Source: Exiguobacterium sp. (GTDB taxonomy: Bacteria > Bacillota > Bacilli > Exiguobacteriales > Exiguobacteriaceae). Taken from it: a DNA stretch of 44,027 nucleotides. Shown piece by piece: positions 7,854 through 17,633 of this stretch. The notes beneath the pieces are model-generated. The model had not been told where the DNA came from and made no database searches. It saw only the letters and a list, made by a program, of their open reading frames with translations. The translations under genes and the position numbers were made by a program. Positions within the stretch are counted from its first letter, which is position 1; the number at the start of each line of letters is the position of its first letter. The stretch is from positions 1-44,027 of the forward strand of contig NZ_JAFIFD010000009.1 of the NCBI RefSeq assembly GCF_020832205.1, in the 5' to 3' direction.

Positions 7854-9410
7854 TTACAATTTAATTAAACATCGCTCTATATCCGTCTGTTCATAGGCGG
7901 CACGCAAGCGCGGGAACAAGTCGAGCCCGTGCCGATTCAATAGCGGCACCATCGACCATATCCGTTCTTGCGGGGCGCCCATCGGCAACAAGCGCGCCGA
8001 CAGATGGATCCGGCGCCGGTTCAACCGGTACTGTTCACGTTTCGCCTCGGCACGCATCTCGTCTGCCAAACGGTCGAGAGCGTGAATCGCGCTCGAACCG
8101 AAGCGTTGACCTCGACGGCCGGCCTCTTCGCCGATGGCGGCCGACAACGCCCGATATGCGTATAAACTTTCATCGAACGCCTCATCGTCGAACGCATGGT
8201 CCGGGAGCGGATTCGTCAAATACTCGTCGAGCGACACACCTTCTTGTTTCAGCTTTTTCTCATCATTCGCCGAGAGAAGCACCGCCCCGAGACGAGGAAT
8301 GACGAGCGGCATCTTCCAGCCGAACGTATGAAACAGCGGTCGGAGTTGAAGCCAATAGGCGATCTCACCCGGACCGGCGACATACGCGAGCGTCGGGAAC
8401 AGATGATCTTGCATGAGCGGACGGGAGACGACGTTGTTCGAGAAGCGCTCCGGATGGGCATCGATCTCCGAAAGCAACTCGGCTTCCGAGAAGCGATGTC
8501 CGCGCTTCGTCGTGAAGGCATCCCCTTCTTTCGTGAGCAGTTCGCGCGTCCCGTCATGATAAAACACGTGGGCCGCTTCACGATTGAGCTCGACATGAGG
8601 CATTCCGTCCTTATGCGCGTCCGCGAACGCCGCATTCAGCAACTCGCTTTCAACGATCAAACGCTTGAACACGTCGCGTCCGAGGGCACGTACGTCCGGT
8701 TGGTGCGGGTCGAACAAAAGAAAGTCTTCTCCGACGAATCGGCGCATCATCTTGCCGAAAAATTGAGCGAACGACTTCGACCGATGCAACAACTCGACGA
8801 GTTGATGGTACAGCGACGACGTATGCTCGGTTTCCGTCTCGGCGAGCAACATGCGTTGCAACATTTGAACGAGTTCGATTTTCAACCGCTCGAATTCAAG
8901 CTCCCCGACGGACGCTTTCCCGGCGAGCGGGACGGCCGAAAGCGCCTCTTTGCGGAACTGCCGAGATAGCGGCTGAGGGATGAGGACGTGATTGATCTCG
9001 GCGTAATCGTGATCTTCCGTCGCCATCCAAAAGATGGGCAAGACGGGCTTGTCGAGCGACGCTTCTGCTTGTCTCGCCCGCTTCAACACGGTCAACAGCT
9101 TGTACACCGCAAACAGCGGTCCTCCGAACACACCGACTTGCTGTCCGGTGACGACCGTGTATGCCTCGCCCGACGCGAGCGCTTCAAGCTTACGGTCGAG
9201 CGTTTCTGACAACGGACCGTACGCGGCTTGCTGGTCGCGTAAAATCGCCGCGAGCGACTTCAGATGCGGATATGTACGTCCGTCCAACTCTTCGGCTCGC
9301 AGTCTAACCTCGCCCATTCCTTTATAATCAAGCCAGTGCGTATACCCGTCTTCGATTTGAAGCATCGGAGACGACGGGGCATACATGGCGTCAAGCGACT
9401 CTATCCTCAC
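7854..9410 (-). CDS. bshC: bacillithiol biosynthesis cysteine-adding enzyme BshC
   Basis: BshC adds cysteine to glucosaminyl malate, the last step in making bacillithiol, the low-molecular-weight thiol of many Firmicutes. The 518-residue protein has the family landmarks VTGQQVGVFGGPLFAVYKLLT near residue 87, PVLPIFWMATEDHDYAEINHV near 120, and YVAGPGEIAYWLQLRPLF near 335; the family is usually about 540 residues. It starts at a GTG (9410) preceded by AAGGAAG; the next ATG is 8 codons in. It is the last gene of a panE-DUF3397-bshC run and sits just before the dcw cluster, as in Bacillus (yllA). Confidence 0.95.
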   Translation of the reverse strand: MRIESLDAMYAPSSPMLQIEDGYTHWLDYKGMGEVRLRAEELDGRTYPHLKSLAAILRDQQAAYGPLSETLDRKLEALASGEAYTVVTGQQVGVFGGPLFAVYKLLTVLKRARQAEASLDKPVLPIFWMATEDHDYAEINHVLIPQPLSRQFRKEALSAVPLAGKASVGELEFERLKIELVQMLQRMLLAETETEHTSSLYHQLVELLHRSKSFAQFFGKMMRRFVGEDFLLFDPHQPDVRALGRDVFKRLIVESELLNAAFADAHKDGMPHVELNREAAHVFYHDGTRELLTKEGDAFTTKRGHRFSEAELLSEIDAHPERFSNNVVSRPLMQDHLFPTLAYVAGPGEIAYWLQLRPLFHTFGWKMPLVIPRLGAVLLSANDEKKLKQEGVSLDEYLTNPLPDHAFDDEAFDESLYAYRALSAAIGEEAGRRGQRFGSSAIHALDRLADEMRAEAKREQYRLNRRRIHLSARLLPMGAPQERIWSMVPLLNRHGLDLFPRLRAAYEQTDIERCLIKL

Positions 9411-9434
9411 GTATAACGACTTCCTTTCGATCGA

Positions 9435-9794
9435 TCAATGAATCATGTGTTTGGCAATGCCAATCGCAAACAAGATGGCGTGGGCCGGCACGAGAAACAA
9501 AAACAACAATCGCCAACCGTGCACGAACATCTTCGTGAACACGACTTCCTCGTGGCGGACGCGTTGCCAAATCGCATTGATTGGAAAAATTGCGCAACAA
9601 ACGGCGAGCAGGAGCCAAACGACGTTCGACTCGACAATCGACTCCAACAGAACCGCACACGCATAAAACCAAAGCACGACGCCGGCATCGCACACCAGCT
9701 TGAACGTATTGACCGACTTCGGCATAATTTTTCTAAGTATCATATACACCATAAACCAAATGACGAGTGGAAATGAAACGATATACACTAGCAC
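9435..9794 (-). CDS. DUF3397-type four-helix membrane protein
   Basis: This is a small integral membrane protein of 119 residues with about four hydrophobic segments (about 2-18, 31-50, 56-72, 90-113). It has the length and spacing of the DUF3397 family, which is often found next to bshC in Bacillales. No function is known to me. The start is a GTG overlapping the last 7 nt of the ketopantoate reductase gene, and the stop is 24 nt before bshC, so the three genes are probably cotranscribed. The neighbourhood suggests, but does not show, a link with thiol or envelope biology. Confidence 0.75.
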   Translation of the reverse strand: MLVYIVSFPLVIWFMVYMILRKIMPKSVNTFKLVCDAGVVLWFYACAVLLESIVESNVVWLLLAVCCAIFPINAIWQRVRHEEVVFTKMFVHGWRLLFLFLVPAHAILFAIGIAKHMIH

Positions 9795-10627
9795 GATGCG
9801 CTCGCTCCTAAAATTAGTTTTTGCATGAGCGGGATGACGGTCAGTTCGACGCCGCGATCCTCGGCTCGCTTCAACAGCGGGGTCAAAATGGCATCAACCT
9901 CGGTCGGGCGATCTGCTTCCACGTCCCGGAGCATCGATGAACGGTTCGTTGCCGTCTTCTCGATGATCGATTCGATATATGTAAACGGTACGGCCTCATC
10001 AAACAACGACGTCAATTCCTCGTAGATCGCGAGTGCGACGTCTCGGCACGGTGGTTGCAAGACGACACCGTTCGGCACGCGGCAAAGCGCCGTGATCGGG
10101 TTGATGATGGCGTTCGCGAACAGCTTTTCGATGACAACGTGCCTAATGTCCGACTCCCACACGATGTGGAGCGGTGAATCGATGAACGAGATGCCTGCCA
10201 CGTCCGACAGTCCGCCGATGCGGACTCGGCCGAGACCGCTATGGTGAATCCGGTTCCCGTCCCGGGTCACGCCGTGTTCGATGACCCCGAGGTGAAACCC
10301 TCGCTCAAGCGCATAGTCGAGATGACTGATACCGTTCGAGCAGATGAACACAGGCACGTTGCCGCTGAGGCGCGCGGTCGCAGCCTCGACTTGATGCGCT
10401 TTCGTCGTCACGAAAAAGATGTCGGCCTTCGTCTCGTCGAGAGTATGTACTGGCTCGAGCGTCACGTCCACCGTGCCGTTCGTCATTCCGTCCCGCTCAA
10501 TCGTCACAACGCTCGTTTCCTCGACTCGGCCATACAACGTGACCGTATAGTCGTTTGCAAGTAACGACGCCATCAGCATCCCGACGGCCCCGTTACCGAT
10601 AATCCCAATCCGTTCAATCGGTTGCAT
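9788..10627 (-). CDS. 2-dehydropantoate 2-reductase family protein (PanE-like)
   Basis: The family reduces ketopantoate to pantoate with NADPH on the path to CoA. The N-terminus has the Rossmann loop IGIIGNGAVGMLMASLL, followed by FFVTTKAHQVEAA (the KA..V lysine region), NGISH, and a C-terminal helical domain with KLFANAIINPITALCRVPNG and DVEADRPTEVDAI, as in ApbA/PanE. I place the start at the ATG at 10627 (279 residues) because GGAGGG lies 7 nt upstream; an upstream in-frame start at 10669 lacks this. Its position before bshC matches Bacillus ylbQ. Because ketopantoate reductase paralogues are common, I leave the symbol open. Confidence 0.85.
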   Translation of the reverse strand: MQPIERIGIIGNGAVGMLMASLLANDYTVTLYGRVEETSVVTIERDGMTNGTVDVTLEPVHTLDETKADIFFVTTKAHQVEAATARLSGNVPVFICSNGISHLDYALERGFHLGVIEHGVTRDGNRIHHSGLGRVRIGGLSDVAGISFIDSPLHIVWESDIRHVVIEKLFANAIINPITALCRVPNGVVLQPPCRDVALAIYEELTSLFDEAVPFTYIESIIEKTATNRSSMLRDVEADRPTEVDAILTPLLKRAEDRGVELTVIPLMQKLILGASASC

Positions 10628-10688
10628 CCGCAACCCTCCTTCTCCATTGTGCATAAAAAATTTTACCACAATCCGATTCGATGACCAT

Positions 10689-10722
10689 AAAAAAAAGAAG
10701 CGCTCTCCAGAGAGAACGCTTC
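10689..10722 (-). terminator. terminator after rpmF
   Basis: On the minus strand a strong hairpin, GAAGCG paired with CGCTTC and extended by internal GC-rich pairing, runs straight into eight T. It lies 8 nt past the rpmF stop. Confidence 0.9.
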
Positions 10723-10730
10723 TTCCAGCA

Positions 10731-10904
10731 TTATTTGCTTGTTACTTCTTTACCGTTGTAATGTCCGCAAGATTTGCAAACACGGTGTGAAAGTTTCATG
10801 TCGCCACAGTTCGGGCACTCGTTCATACCAGGTACGTTAAGTTTGAAGTGAGTACGACGAAGACGTTTGCGAGTTTTCGACGTTCTACGGAATGGTACTG
10901 CCAT
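10731..10904 (-). CDS. rpmF: ribosomal protein bL32
   Basis: This is a structural protein of the large ribosomal subunit. The 57-residue frame starts [19 protein letters not shown] and has the zinc-ribbon cysteines CPNC and CKSC, so this is the zinc-binding (C+) form. The start at 10904 has AAGGAGGTGG 7-8 nt upstream; longer in-frame extensions upstream are not needed. It lies 22 nt after yceD and shares its promoter, the usual yceD-rpmF pair. Confidence 0.98.
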   Translation of the reverse strand: MAVPFRRTSKTRKRLRRTHFKLNVPGMNECPNCGDMKLSHRVCKSCGHYNGKEVTSK

Positions 10905-10926
10905 CGTTGTCCACCTCCTTGAAAAG

Positions 10927-11454
10927 TTAGCCGTTCTCGTCCTCTTTTTTCGAGAACAAGTCGGCGAGTCCCGCGAGGCGCGGGTCAATTTTTGGTTGGT
11001 CGTCCAGCTGATCCTCTACGAGGGCCCAGCCTTCCCCTTCAACCTGAGTTTTGTCTGTTTCGTTCCCGAAAACTTGCATCGGGACGTCTAACATGATGAG
11101 CTCACGTACGATCGGTCGCAGATCAATCGTATTTCCCTCTGGCAAATTGACGTCATCGAATTGCTCCGTGTAACGCCCGTTCTCCAAAAAGAAAGGCTCG
11201 AGCGATTCAATATCGAATTCATACATGACATCGTCTAACGTTCGCGCATCTGGCAACGTCAGGTCACCTTGAATCTTCAAATTGAATGTAACTTGATTAG
11301 ATGTGAACGACGCATCCCCGTGCACATGCACCGGGCGAATCGAACGGATATCCGGATGGAGCTGAGTCAGCTCCGGAAGTTCAACCGTCTCATCGACGGA
11401 AAAACTGTCACCTTGGTTTCGAAGCTTAAGTAGCTGTGCAATAGACCATTTCAT
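10927..11454 (-). CDS. yceD: YceD family protein (DUF177)
   Basis: YceD proteins are linked with 23S rRNA accumulation and large-subunit assembly and are almost always encoded just before rpmF. The 175-residue product starts [18 protein letters not shown]. It has the family core ([19 protein letters not shown], then [12 protein letters not shown]), an acidic middle ([24 protein letters not shown]), and a tail [11 protein letters not shown] that is conserved in the family. I use the ATG at 11454, preceded by GAGGTG; the frame is open to 11511 but that stretch overlaps the promoter. Bacillus ylbN is the positional equivalent. Confidence 0.92.
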   Translation of the reverse strand: MKWSIAQLLKLRNQGDSFSVDETVELPELTQLHPDIRSIRPVHVHGDASFTSNQVTFNLKIQGDLTLPDARTLDDVMYEFDIESLEPFFLENGRYTEQFDDVNLPEGNTIDLRPIVRELIMLDVPMQVFGNETDKTQVEGEGWALVEDQLDDQPKIDPRLAGLADLFSKKEDENG

Positions 11455-11482
11455 CCGAATCACCTCAATTGCAACAATATGA

Positions 11483-11511
11483 ATTATAGATAGGCCAACT
11501 TGTTTTGTCAA
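11483..11511 (-). promoter_or_regulatory. consensus sigma-A promoter for yceD-rpmF
   Basis: Minus strand: TTGACA (11506-11511), exactly 17 nt, TATAAT (11483-11488), a full match to the sigma-A consensus, about 30 nt ahead of the yceD start. High expression is expected for a ribosomal-protein unit. Confidence 0.9.
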
Positions 11512-11611
11512 TGTTTTTTCTTTACACTAAAAGCAGTTGACGACGGCGCTTTGTCAAAGCGTACTTATCCATCTTACACCAATCCAATCGACAATGCAAA
11601 GGAGTAATTTC

Positions 11612-12720
11612 ATGCAAAAGACGGCCATCATCGCCGAGTACAATCCGTTCCATAACGGCCACCTCTATCAAGCTAAAACCGCCCGCCTCGAAACAGGGGC
11701 TGACGCCGTCATCGCCGTGATGAGCGGACAGTTCACCCAACGCGGGGAACCGGCCGCATTTAACAAATTTAGCCGGGCAAGGGCTGCAGTCGAGACGGGG
11801 GCGATTGACCTCGTCATCGAATTGCCGACCCGGTTCGGTGTCCAACGCGCCGACCGGTTCGCAAGCGCCGCTGTCGCCATCGCCGAACGTGTCGGGTGTC
11901 AAACGTTGTCGTTCGGAAGTGAGAGCGGTGACGTATCGGCGATTCGGCAAGCCGCCAAGGCCGAGGTCGAATCGATGCCGGCCTATCGAGACGCGCTCCA
12001 ATCCGCGTTGAAAGACGGGGTCTCGCCAGCGAAGGCGTCGAGTACCGCGTTCGCTTCAGTGTATCCGGATTTTGACTTGACGCTCCCGAACAACATCTTG
12101 GCCTACCACTATGCGCAAGCGGCCACTTCGATCAACCTCCACACCGTCCGTCGGCTCGGAGCAGGTTATCACGACACCGGACTAGCGGACATCATGTCAG
12201 CGACAGGCGTCCGTGCCCATTACATCGAAGAGGGCGTCGTCCGCGCCGTCCCTGAGGCGACGCGCACCTTGTTCCACCAGCATACGATGGCCCACTGGTC
12301 ACGCTATTGGCCCGTCCTCCAGTACAAGTTGCGGACGACGCCTCAACCGGTGCTTGACGAGCTTGTCGGCATCGACGCCTCCTTGTCCCCTCGATTAATC
12401 GAGGCCGGGCTTGAACCGACGTTCGAGCGGGCCCTATCCAAGATGCTGACGCGCCGCTATACGCGGACGGCGATTCAGCGAGCGCTCGTCTCTGTGCTCA
12501 TTCATTTCGAGCGGGCAGAGCTGCCGGCCCGTTTTGATGACGTCCCTTACGTGCGACCGCTCGCCTTTAACAGCATCGGTCGGCTCGCGTTAAAAGACAT
12601 AAAAAAAACGGTACCGCTTCTCAGCAAGTACCATCCCGACCTCGCGTTCGAGGCGCGCGTCACCGAGGCGTACCGCCTCCCTCTCGGCGACGAATCGCTC
12701 CGCGAACACGTTCAAACGCC

Positions 12721-12742
<22 letters not shown>
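11612..12742 (+). CDS. tmcAL: tRNA(Met) cytidine acetate ligase TmcAL
   Basis: TmcAL makes N4-acetylcytidine at the wobble position of elongator tRNA-Met from acetate and ATP. The protein starts MQKTAIIAEYNPFHNGHLYQ with the HxGH nucleotidyltransferase motif (residues 14-17), followed by VIAVMSGQFTQRGEPA and the C-terminal KDIKKTVPLLSKYHPDLAFEARVTEAYRL seen in YlbM proteins. It is 376 residues, somewhat shorter than the roughly 415 of Bacillus YlbM. The start at 11612 follows AAAGGAG. It is one of few plus-strand genes here, divergent from yceD, and its 3' end overlaps the ylbL 3' end by 22 nt tail to tail. Confidence 0.92.
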
Positions 12743-14213
<1,471 letters not shown>

Positions 14214-14780
14214 TCACCCCTCAGTCGACGCGTACTCATAAAAACTGATCGTAATCACATCTGAGTAGCGCTGCACTTTTATTTTTTCCAGTCGGCCGAC
14301 TTGTTCTGGCAATTCGGCCTCACTTCCATGCTCACAGACGACGACACCGTTATCAGTCAACAACCGGTTCATCTCGATGGTGTGCAAGAACGCCTCATGC
14401 TCTTCAGCGTGATAAGGCGGGTCCATAAAGATCAGTTTGAAGACGCGCCCCGACCCGGCAAATTGCTCGAGCACGCTTTTCGCATCTTGTCGATAGACCG
14501 TCGCCTGCTCTTCATACCGCGTGACGCGCAAGTTCTCTTGAATCGTCTGGACGGCCTTCGCGTGTTTATCGACGAAGACGGCGTGGTCACAGCCGCGCGA
14601 GAGCGCTTCGATCCCGAGGCCACCGCTCCCCGCATATAAATCGAGCGCATCACCGCCGGCAAAATAAGGTCCGATAATATTGAATAATGATTCTTTCACT
14701 TTATCCGTCGTCGGCCGTGTCGCCGATCCCGGTACGGCTTTCAACCGTGTCCCTTTACGTTCTCCTGAAATGACTCGCAT
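14214..14780 (-). CDS. rsmD: 16S rRNA (guanine-966-N2)-methyltransferase RsmD
   Basis: RsmD methylates G966 of 16S rRNA. The 188-residue product has MRVISGERKGTRLKAVPGSATRPTTDKVKESLFNI at the N-terminus, a SAM-binding ALDLYAGSGGLGIEALSRG near residue 45, an acidic VFVDKH, and the catalytic DPPY (IFMDPPYHAEE near 120). These are the family motifs and the length is normal. The start at 14780 has GGAGAAGAAGG upstream. It leads a tight rsmD-coaD-ylbL run that begins after a strong hairpin. Confidence 0.97.
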   Translation of the reverse strand: MRVISGERKGTRLKAVPGSATRPTTDKVKESLFNIIGPYFAGGDALDLYAGSGGLGIEALSRGCDHAVFVDKHAKAVQTIQENLRVTRYEEQATVYRQDAKSVLEQFAGSGRVFKLIFMDPPYHAEEHEAFLHTIEMNRLLTDNGVVVCEHGSEAELPEQVGRLEKIKVQRYSDVITISFYEYASTEG

Positions 14781-14796
14781 CCTTCTTCTCCTTCAC

Positions 14797-14834
14797 CAGA
14801 AAAGATGAAGGCGTCACCACCTTCATCTTTTCTG
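14797..14834 (-). terminator. perfect 15-bp inverted repeat between ylbG and rsmD
   Basis: Arms at 14797-14811 and 14820-14834 are perfect complements around an 8-nt loop. On the minus strand the second arm ends in TCTTTTCTG. It follows the ylbG stop at once and precedes the rsmD ribosome site, so it probably terminates ricF-ylbG; the lack of a clean T-tract leaves attenuation or RNA processing possible. Confidence 0.65.
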
Positions 14835-14835
14835 T

Positions 14836-15093
14836 TTATTTCTGTTTCGGCGCATACGTCTCGGCGATGAACGGGCGTTCGCTCCGGACGACGGATTCGA
14901 CGAACGGCAAGGCGCCGATCGCCTCGACGATCGTCTCGTGGCCTTCCAAGTCCGTATATAGGAAGGCATACTTCTCTCGTTTCGAGACGTAGTACAAATT
15001 CGCGTAGCGTCGCAACGCCTTCACTTGTTTAAGCGATTGCACGTAAACGACGAGTCCGATCCGACCTTTTAACTCGAATGATTCAGACAGCAC
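14836..15093 (-). CDS. ylbG: YlbG family protein (DUF2129)
   Basis: This is a small cytoplasmic protein of unknown function conserved in Bacillales. The recognisable core is GLVVYVQSLKQVKALRRYANLYYVSKREKYAFLYTD, matching YlbG of Bacillus (about 90 residues). I choose the GTG at 15093 (85 residues) because GGAGG lies 8 nt upstream; the frame is open to 15150, but that part is only the out-of-frame reading of the glycine/cysteine tail of ricF. The start therefore overlaps the last 11 nt of ricF, implying coupled translation. A strong hairpin follows the stop. Confidence 0.82.
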   Translation of the reverse strand: MLSESFELKGRIGLVVYVQSLKQVKALRRYANLYYVSKREKYAFLYTDLEGHETIVEAIGALPFVESVVRSERPFIAETYAPKQK

Positions 15094-15535
15094 ATCCACA
15101 GCTTCCGCCTCCTCCGCCGCAACTTCCCCCGCCAGAACAGCCGCCTTCATCGAAGAACGGGTTGCCGGTCGGGACTTTGATTTTCGGAGACACCGAGTGC
15201 GCGAGCAGCCCGCTCACTTCTCCGAGCAGTTTGTCCAAGCTTCGTTCCGCTTTTTTAAATGCGGCCACTTCTGGTTGGACGTCGAGCCGGCGTTTGACGA
15301 GATGCATCTCTTTTTTGATGCGGTCATGGTCCGGGTGATGTTTGCCGAACCGTTGCACGTACTCGTAATCTTCTTTCATCCGTAAAAACTCACGTTCGAC
15401 TTCCTGCGCTTCCGCTGAGACGGCACGCTCTCGTTTCGTCGTGATATATGTTTGGAACGATTCGCTCGACTCGATCAAGTCGGCCAACGCTTCGGCCTCA
15501 TCGAGAAGTGCGATCGTTTGTTCAGTAATAATCAT
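15083..15535 (-). CDS. ricF: RicF/YlbF family regulator with Cys-Gly-rich tail
   Basis: In Bacillus YlbF (RicF) forms a complex with YmcA and YaaT that promotes RNA processing by RNase Y and affects competence and biofilm control; the complex is reported to carry iron-sulfur clusters. The 150-residue product (start ATG 15535, RBS AAGGGTG) is helical: MIITEQTIALLDEAEALADLI, then EAQEVEREFLRMKEDYEYVQRFGKHHPD, then VAAFKKAERSLDKLLGEV. It ends in a tail with four cysteines spaced by glycines (GGCSGGG, SCGGG, SCGCAV), consistent with metal or cluster binding. It overlaps ylbG. The helical core matches YlbF; cluster binding is inferred. Confidence 0.85.
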   Translation of the reverse strand: MIITEQTIALLDEAEALADLIESSESFQTYITTKRERAVSAEAQEVEREFLRMKEDYEYVQRFGKHHPDHDRIKKEMHLVKRRLDVQPEVAAFKKAERSLDKLLGEVSGLLAHSVSPKIKVPTGNPFFDEGGCSGGGSCGGGGGSCGCAV

Positions 15536-15647
15536 GGCTTTCACCCTTTCTGACATGATTTTACCACAATTGATTCCCTCTGTGAGCAATCGGCCTTATA
15601 ATTGAACGTGACCGCAACGCGTTATAAAAGAAAGGAAGTGAATCACC

Positions 15648-16421
15648 GTGTCCGCACGGTGCCCGATGAAGAAAATCTCATTCAACATGATTCGCTCGGC
15701 CGGCATTAAAACCGATTATGCGAAACCTGAATACTACTATGACCAACTTGATAAAGTGAGAGGGGCCGACCTCGTCTTGTTCCCCGAGTATTGGATGGTC
15801 AACTCCATTATATACGGATTGAACAAATCGATCTTCCCTTCCCCAGCCACGTATCACCTCGGCCACGATAAGATCGAAATGACTCGCGCCTTCAAAGCGA
15901 CGTTCCCGCACCGGATCCCTAAGACACTCATCTATGGGAAAAATCCGTACACGATCGAACGGGTGATCGAAGAGTTCACGTATCCGTTCGTCGCGAAGAC
16001 GGCGAAGTCATCGATGGGACAAGGGGTGTGGCTCATCAAAAACGAGCAAGAATGGCTTGAGTATGTAGAACGCCACGATACGTTTTACGTGCAAGAGTAT
16101 ATCCCGAACGATCGCGACCTGCGTATCATCGTCATCGGAGAAGAAGTCGTCGGTTCGTATTGGCGTGTCAGCGAAGCGTTTTTAAACAACGTCGCCCAAG
16201 GTGCCAACTTCTCGTACGAGGATATCCCGGACGATGTCGTCGAGGAAGTGCGCACGATCGCGAAGACGCTCCACATCAATCACGCCGCGTTTGACGTCAT
16301 CGTCACAGAGGACGCGTTTTACATTCTCGAGTTCAACGTCTTCTTCGGGTCAGAGGGACTCATGCCGCTCGGCGTCCGACTCCCGCAAAAGATCGAAGCG
16401 TACTTAGAGACGCTCACTTAA
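15648..16421 (+). CDS. ATP-grasp enzyme, RimK/YheC-like, substrate unknown
   Basis: The 257-residue protein has an ATP-grasp fold: an N-terminal lobe with LVLFPEYWMVNSIIYGL, a central KTLIYGK with the ATP-binding FVAKTAKSSMGQGVWLI near residue 118, the EYIPNDRDLRIIVIGEEVVGSYWR strand set, and AAFDVIV followed by the metal-binding ILEFNVFFG near 235. Such enzymes join a carboxylate to an amine or thiol through an acylphosphate. It is a single-domain, short member, so the partner and substrate cannot be told. The start is a GTG at 15648 with AAAGGAAGTG upstream; the ATG at 15666 has none. It stands alone on the plus strand, divergent from ricF, outside the conserved ylb order. Confidence 0.75.
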   Translation: MSARCPMKKISFNMIRSAGIKTDYAKPEYYYDQLDKVRGADLVLFPEYWMVNSIIYGLNKSIFPSPATYHLGHDKIEMTRAFKATFPHRIPKTLIYGKNPYTIERVIEEFTYPFVAKTAKSSMGQGVWLIKNEQEWLEYVERHDTFYVQEYIPNDRDLRIIVIGEEVVGSYWRVSEAFLNNVAQGANFSYEDIPDDVVEEVRTIAKTLHINHAAFDVIVTEDAFYILEFNVFFGSEGLMPLGVRLPQKIEAYLETLT

Positions 16422-16521
16422 GCGTTCATCTTTTTTTCACAATTTGAACACACGTTATTCCAAGAATGTTTTTGAATATGATATGATGACATATGAGGTT
16501 TATTGAAAAAGGGGGATTATG

Positions 16522-16881
16522 ATGAAATTTGAGCAGTTCCACATCGAGGGAAAAGAAATCCGTTTTGGTTTGCTCGAGACGATCATGGATCATCATCATT
16601 TCATCCGTGAAGGCGCTTGGGATTACGAGCGTGCGACGTATGATATGAAATACGAGAAGCAATCGACGGGCGAGACGTTTTATCTTCGCTTACCGGTCTA
16701 CGCCATTGAAGGCCAAATCGAGGACCGTCATGCTGTCGTGAAAATGTTGACACCGATTCTCGGGAAACATTACTATCCGCACGGCGTCGAATACGACGAA
16801 GAGTTCCCGGAAGAGATCGTTCGCGACTGCGAACGCCGCCTTGCAGCTCTCGCGGAAACGTTAGAAGTCAAACCCCTTTAA
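16522..16881 (+). CDS. YugN-like family protein
   Basis: This 119-residue cytoplasmic protein resembles Bacillus YugN: MKFEQFHIEGKEIRFGLLE at the start, then GAWDYERATYDMKYE, FYLRLPVYAIEGQIE, and LTPILGKHYYPHGVEYDEEFPE. No reaction is known for the family. Two ATGs are adjacent (16519 and 16522); I use 16522, which has the better spacing (6 nt) from AAAGGGGG. It lies 100 nt after the ATP-grasp gene in the same direction and ends inside its own terminator hairpin. Confidence 0.75.
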   Translation: MKFEQFHIEGKEIRFGLLETIMDHHHFIREGAWDYERATYDMKYEKQSTGETFYLRLPVYAIEGQIEDRHAVVKMLTPILGKHYYPHGVEYDEEFPEEIVRDCERRLAALAETLEVKPL

Positions 16882-16896
16882 TCGAAGGGGTTTTTT
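16871..16896 (+). terminator. terminator at the end of the YugN-like gene
   Basis: Stem AACCCCTT/AAGGGGTT with a 6-nt loop that contains the stop codon, followed by a run of T. Confidence 0.9.
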
Positions 16897-16946
16897 ATTT
16901 TGGCATCATATCAGGCCCAGTCCTTTCATCTTTCCTGAACCTCAAA

Positions 16947-16969
16947 CGAGGACGCTCAGCACGTCCTCG
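16947..16969. repeat. 8-bp inverted repeat between convergent genes
   Basis: CGAGGACG and CGTCCTCG flank a 7-nt loop between the YugN-like gene and the isochorismatase-like gene. Neither strand shows a T-tract, so it may be a weak or processed 3' end rather than a standard terminator. Confidence 0.4.
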
Positions 16970-17010
16970 CATCATCCTTCTATCGTTGCCCTGGTTGCTA
17001 CAGACTTAGG

Positions 17011-17502
17011 TCACGCTGGCAAGTCCGGCAAGCGAATGATCTCGCATCCTTTGCTCTCATAATAGTCGATCATCGCTTCAATCTTCGTTTGATCGTAGCT
17101 CGTGATGCAATCGGATAAGACGCGGACTGTATAGTTGGACTTGCGCATGTTGTAACACGTCGACTTCACGCAAGCGATGGCATCTGCCCCGGTGATGTAG
17201 AAGCCGTCGATTTCATTCAGATGAATGAAGTCTGTGAATTCTTGGCTCGTCAACGCGTTCCCTTTGTACTTCGTGAAGACATGGTCCGAGACGATGTTCA
17301 AATCAGGAACGAGTTCAGCACCTCGCGTACCCGTTTTAAACGTCCTCGTACCCGCGGACAAATTCTCATGTCGGATGTAGACGACATGAATTTGATGGTC
17401 GACCGCCCACGCAATTGCCTGGTTGATCTGATCGATGATCGTTTTGTAGTTCTTCGTGATATCATTTTGAATGTCAATGACGACTAAAGCTTCCTTTCCC
17501 AT
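17011..17502 (-). CDS. isochorismatase-like cysteine hydrolase
   Basis: The 163-residue protein has the fold signature of the isochorismatase-like hydrolases: EALVVIDIQND with the catalytic aspartate near residue 10, HVVYIRHEN, a lysine in FTKYKGNAL near 80, and the nucleophile cysteine in GADAIACVKSTCYNM near 112 followed by VRVLSDCITS. Family members hydrolyse nicotinamide, N-carbamoyl compounds, isochorismate and others; nothing here fixes the substrate. It has its own ribosome site (GGGGGAAAG) ahead of the ATG at 17502, and is not obviously in an operon with its neighbours. Confidence 0.85.
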   Translation of the reverse strand: MGKEALVVIDIQNDITKNYKTIIDQINQAIAWAVDHQIHVVYIRHENLSAGTRTFKTGTRGAELVPDLNIVSDHVFTKYKGNALTSQEFTDFIHLNEIDGFYITGADAIACVKSTCYNMRKSNYTVRVLSDCITSYDQTKIEAMIDYYESKGCEIIRLPDLPA

Positions 17503-17599
17503 GATCTTTCCCCCTCATCAAAAAACGGATATGTTGCTGTTCGTCTTCTTTCATTTCCATCATATCAGAATTCGTTTTTGGAAAATATAGACATGACTA

Positions 17600-17628
17600 A
17601 AAAGGAGGACCGCTACGCGGCCCTCCTT
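17600..17628 (-). terminator. terminator after the Sco/17634 unit
   Basis: Minus-strand hairpin AAGGAGG...CCTCCTT with GC-rich inner pairing and a GTA loop, ending in TTTTTAG; it lies 5 nt past the stop of the 90-residue gene. Confidence 0.85.
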
Positions 17629-17633
17629 GTTCA

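Noticed and set aside
7675-7896. 73-codon plus-strand frame crossing the rsmH promoter and bshC terminator
   Set aside because: It lies over the control elements and has low-complexity Lys/Phe/Tyr content.
8196-8969. 257-codon open frame on the plus strand opposite bshC
   Set aside because: Antisense to an intact bshC and of arginine-rich, unnatural composition.
16947-16969. Standard terminator for the isochorismatase-like gene
   Set aside because: The stem is clear but no T-tract follows on either strand, so I list it only as an inverted repeat.
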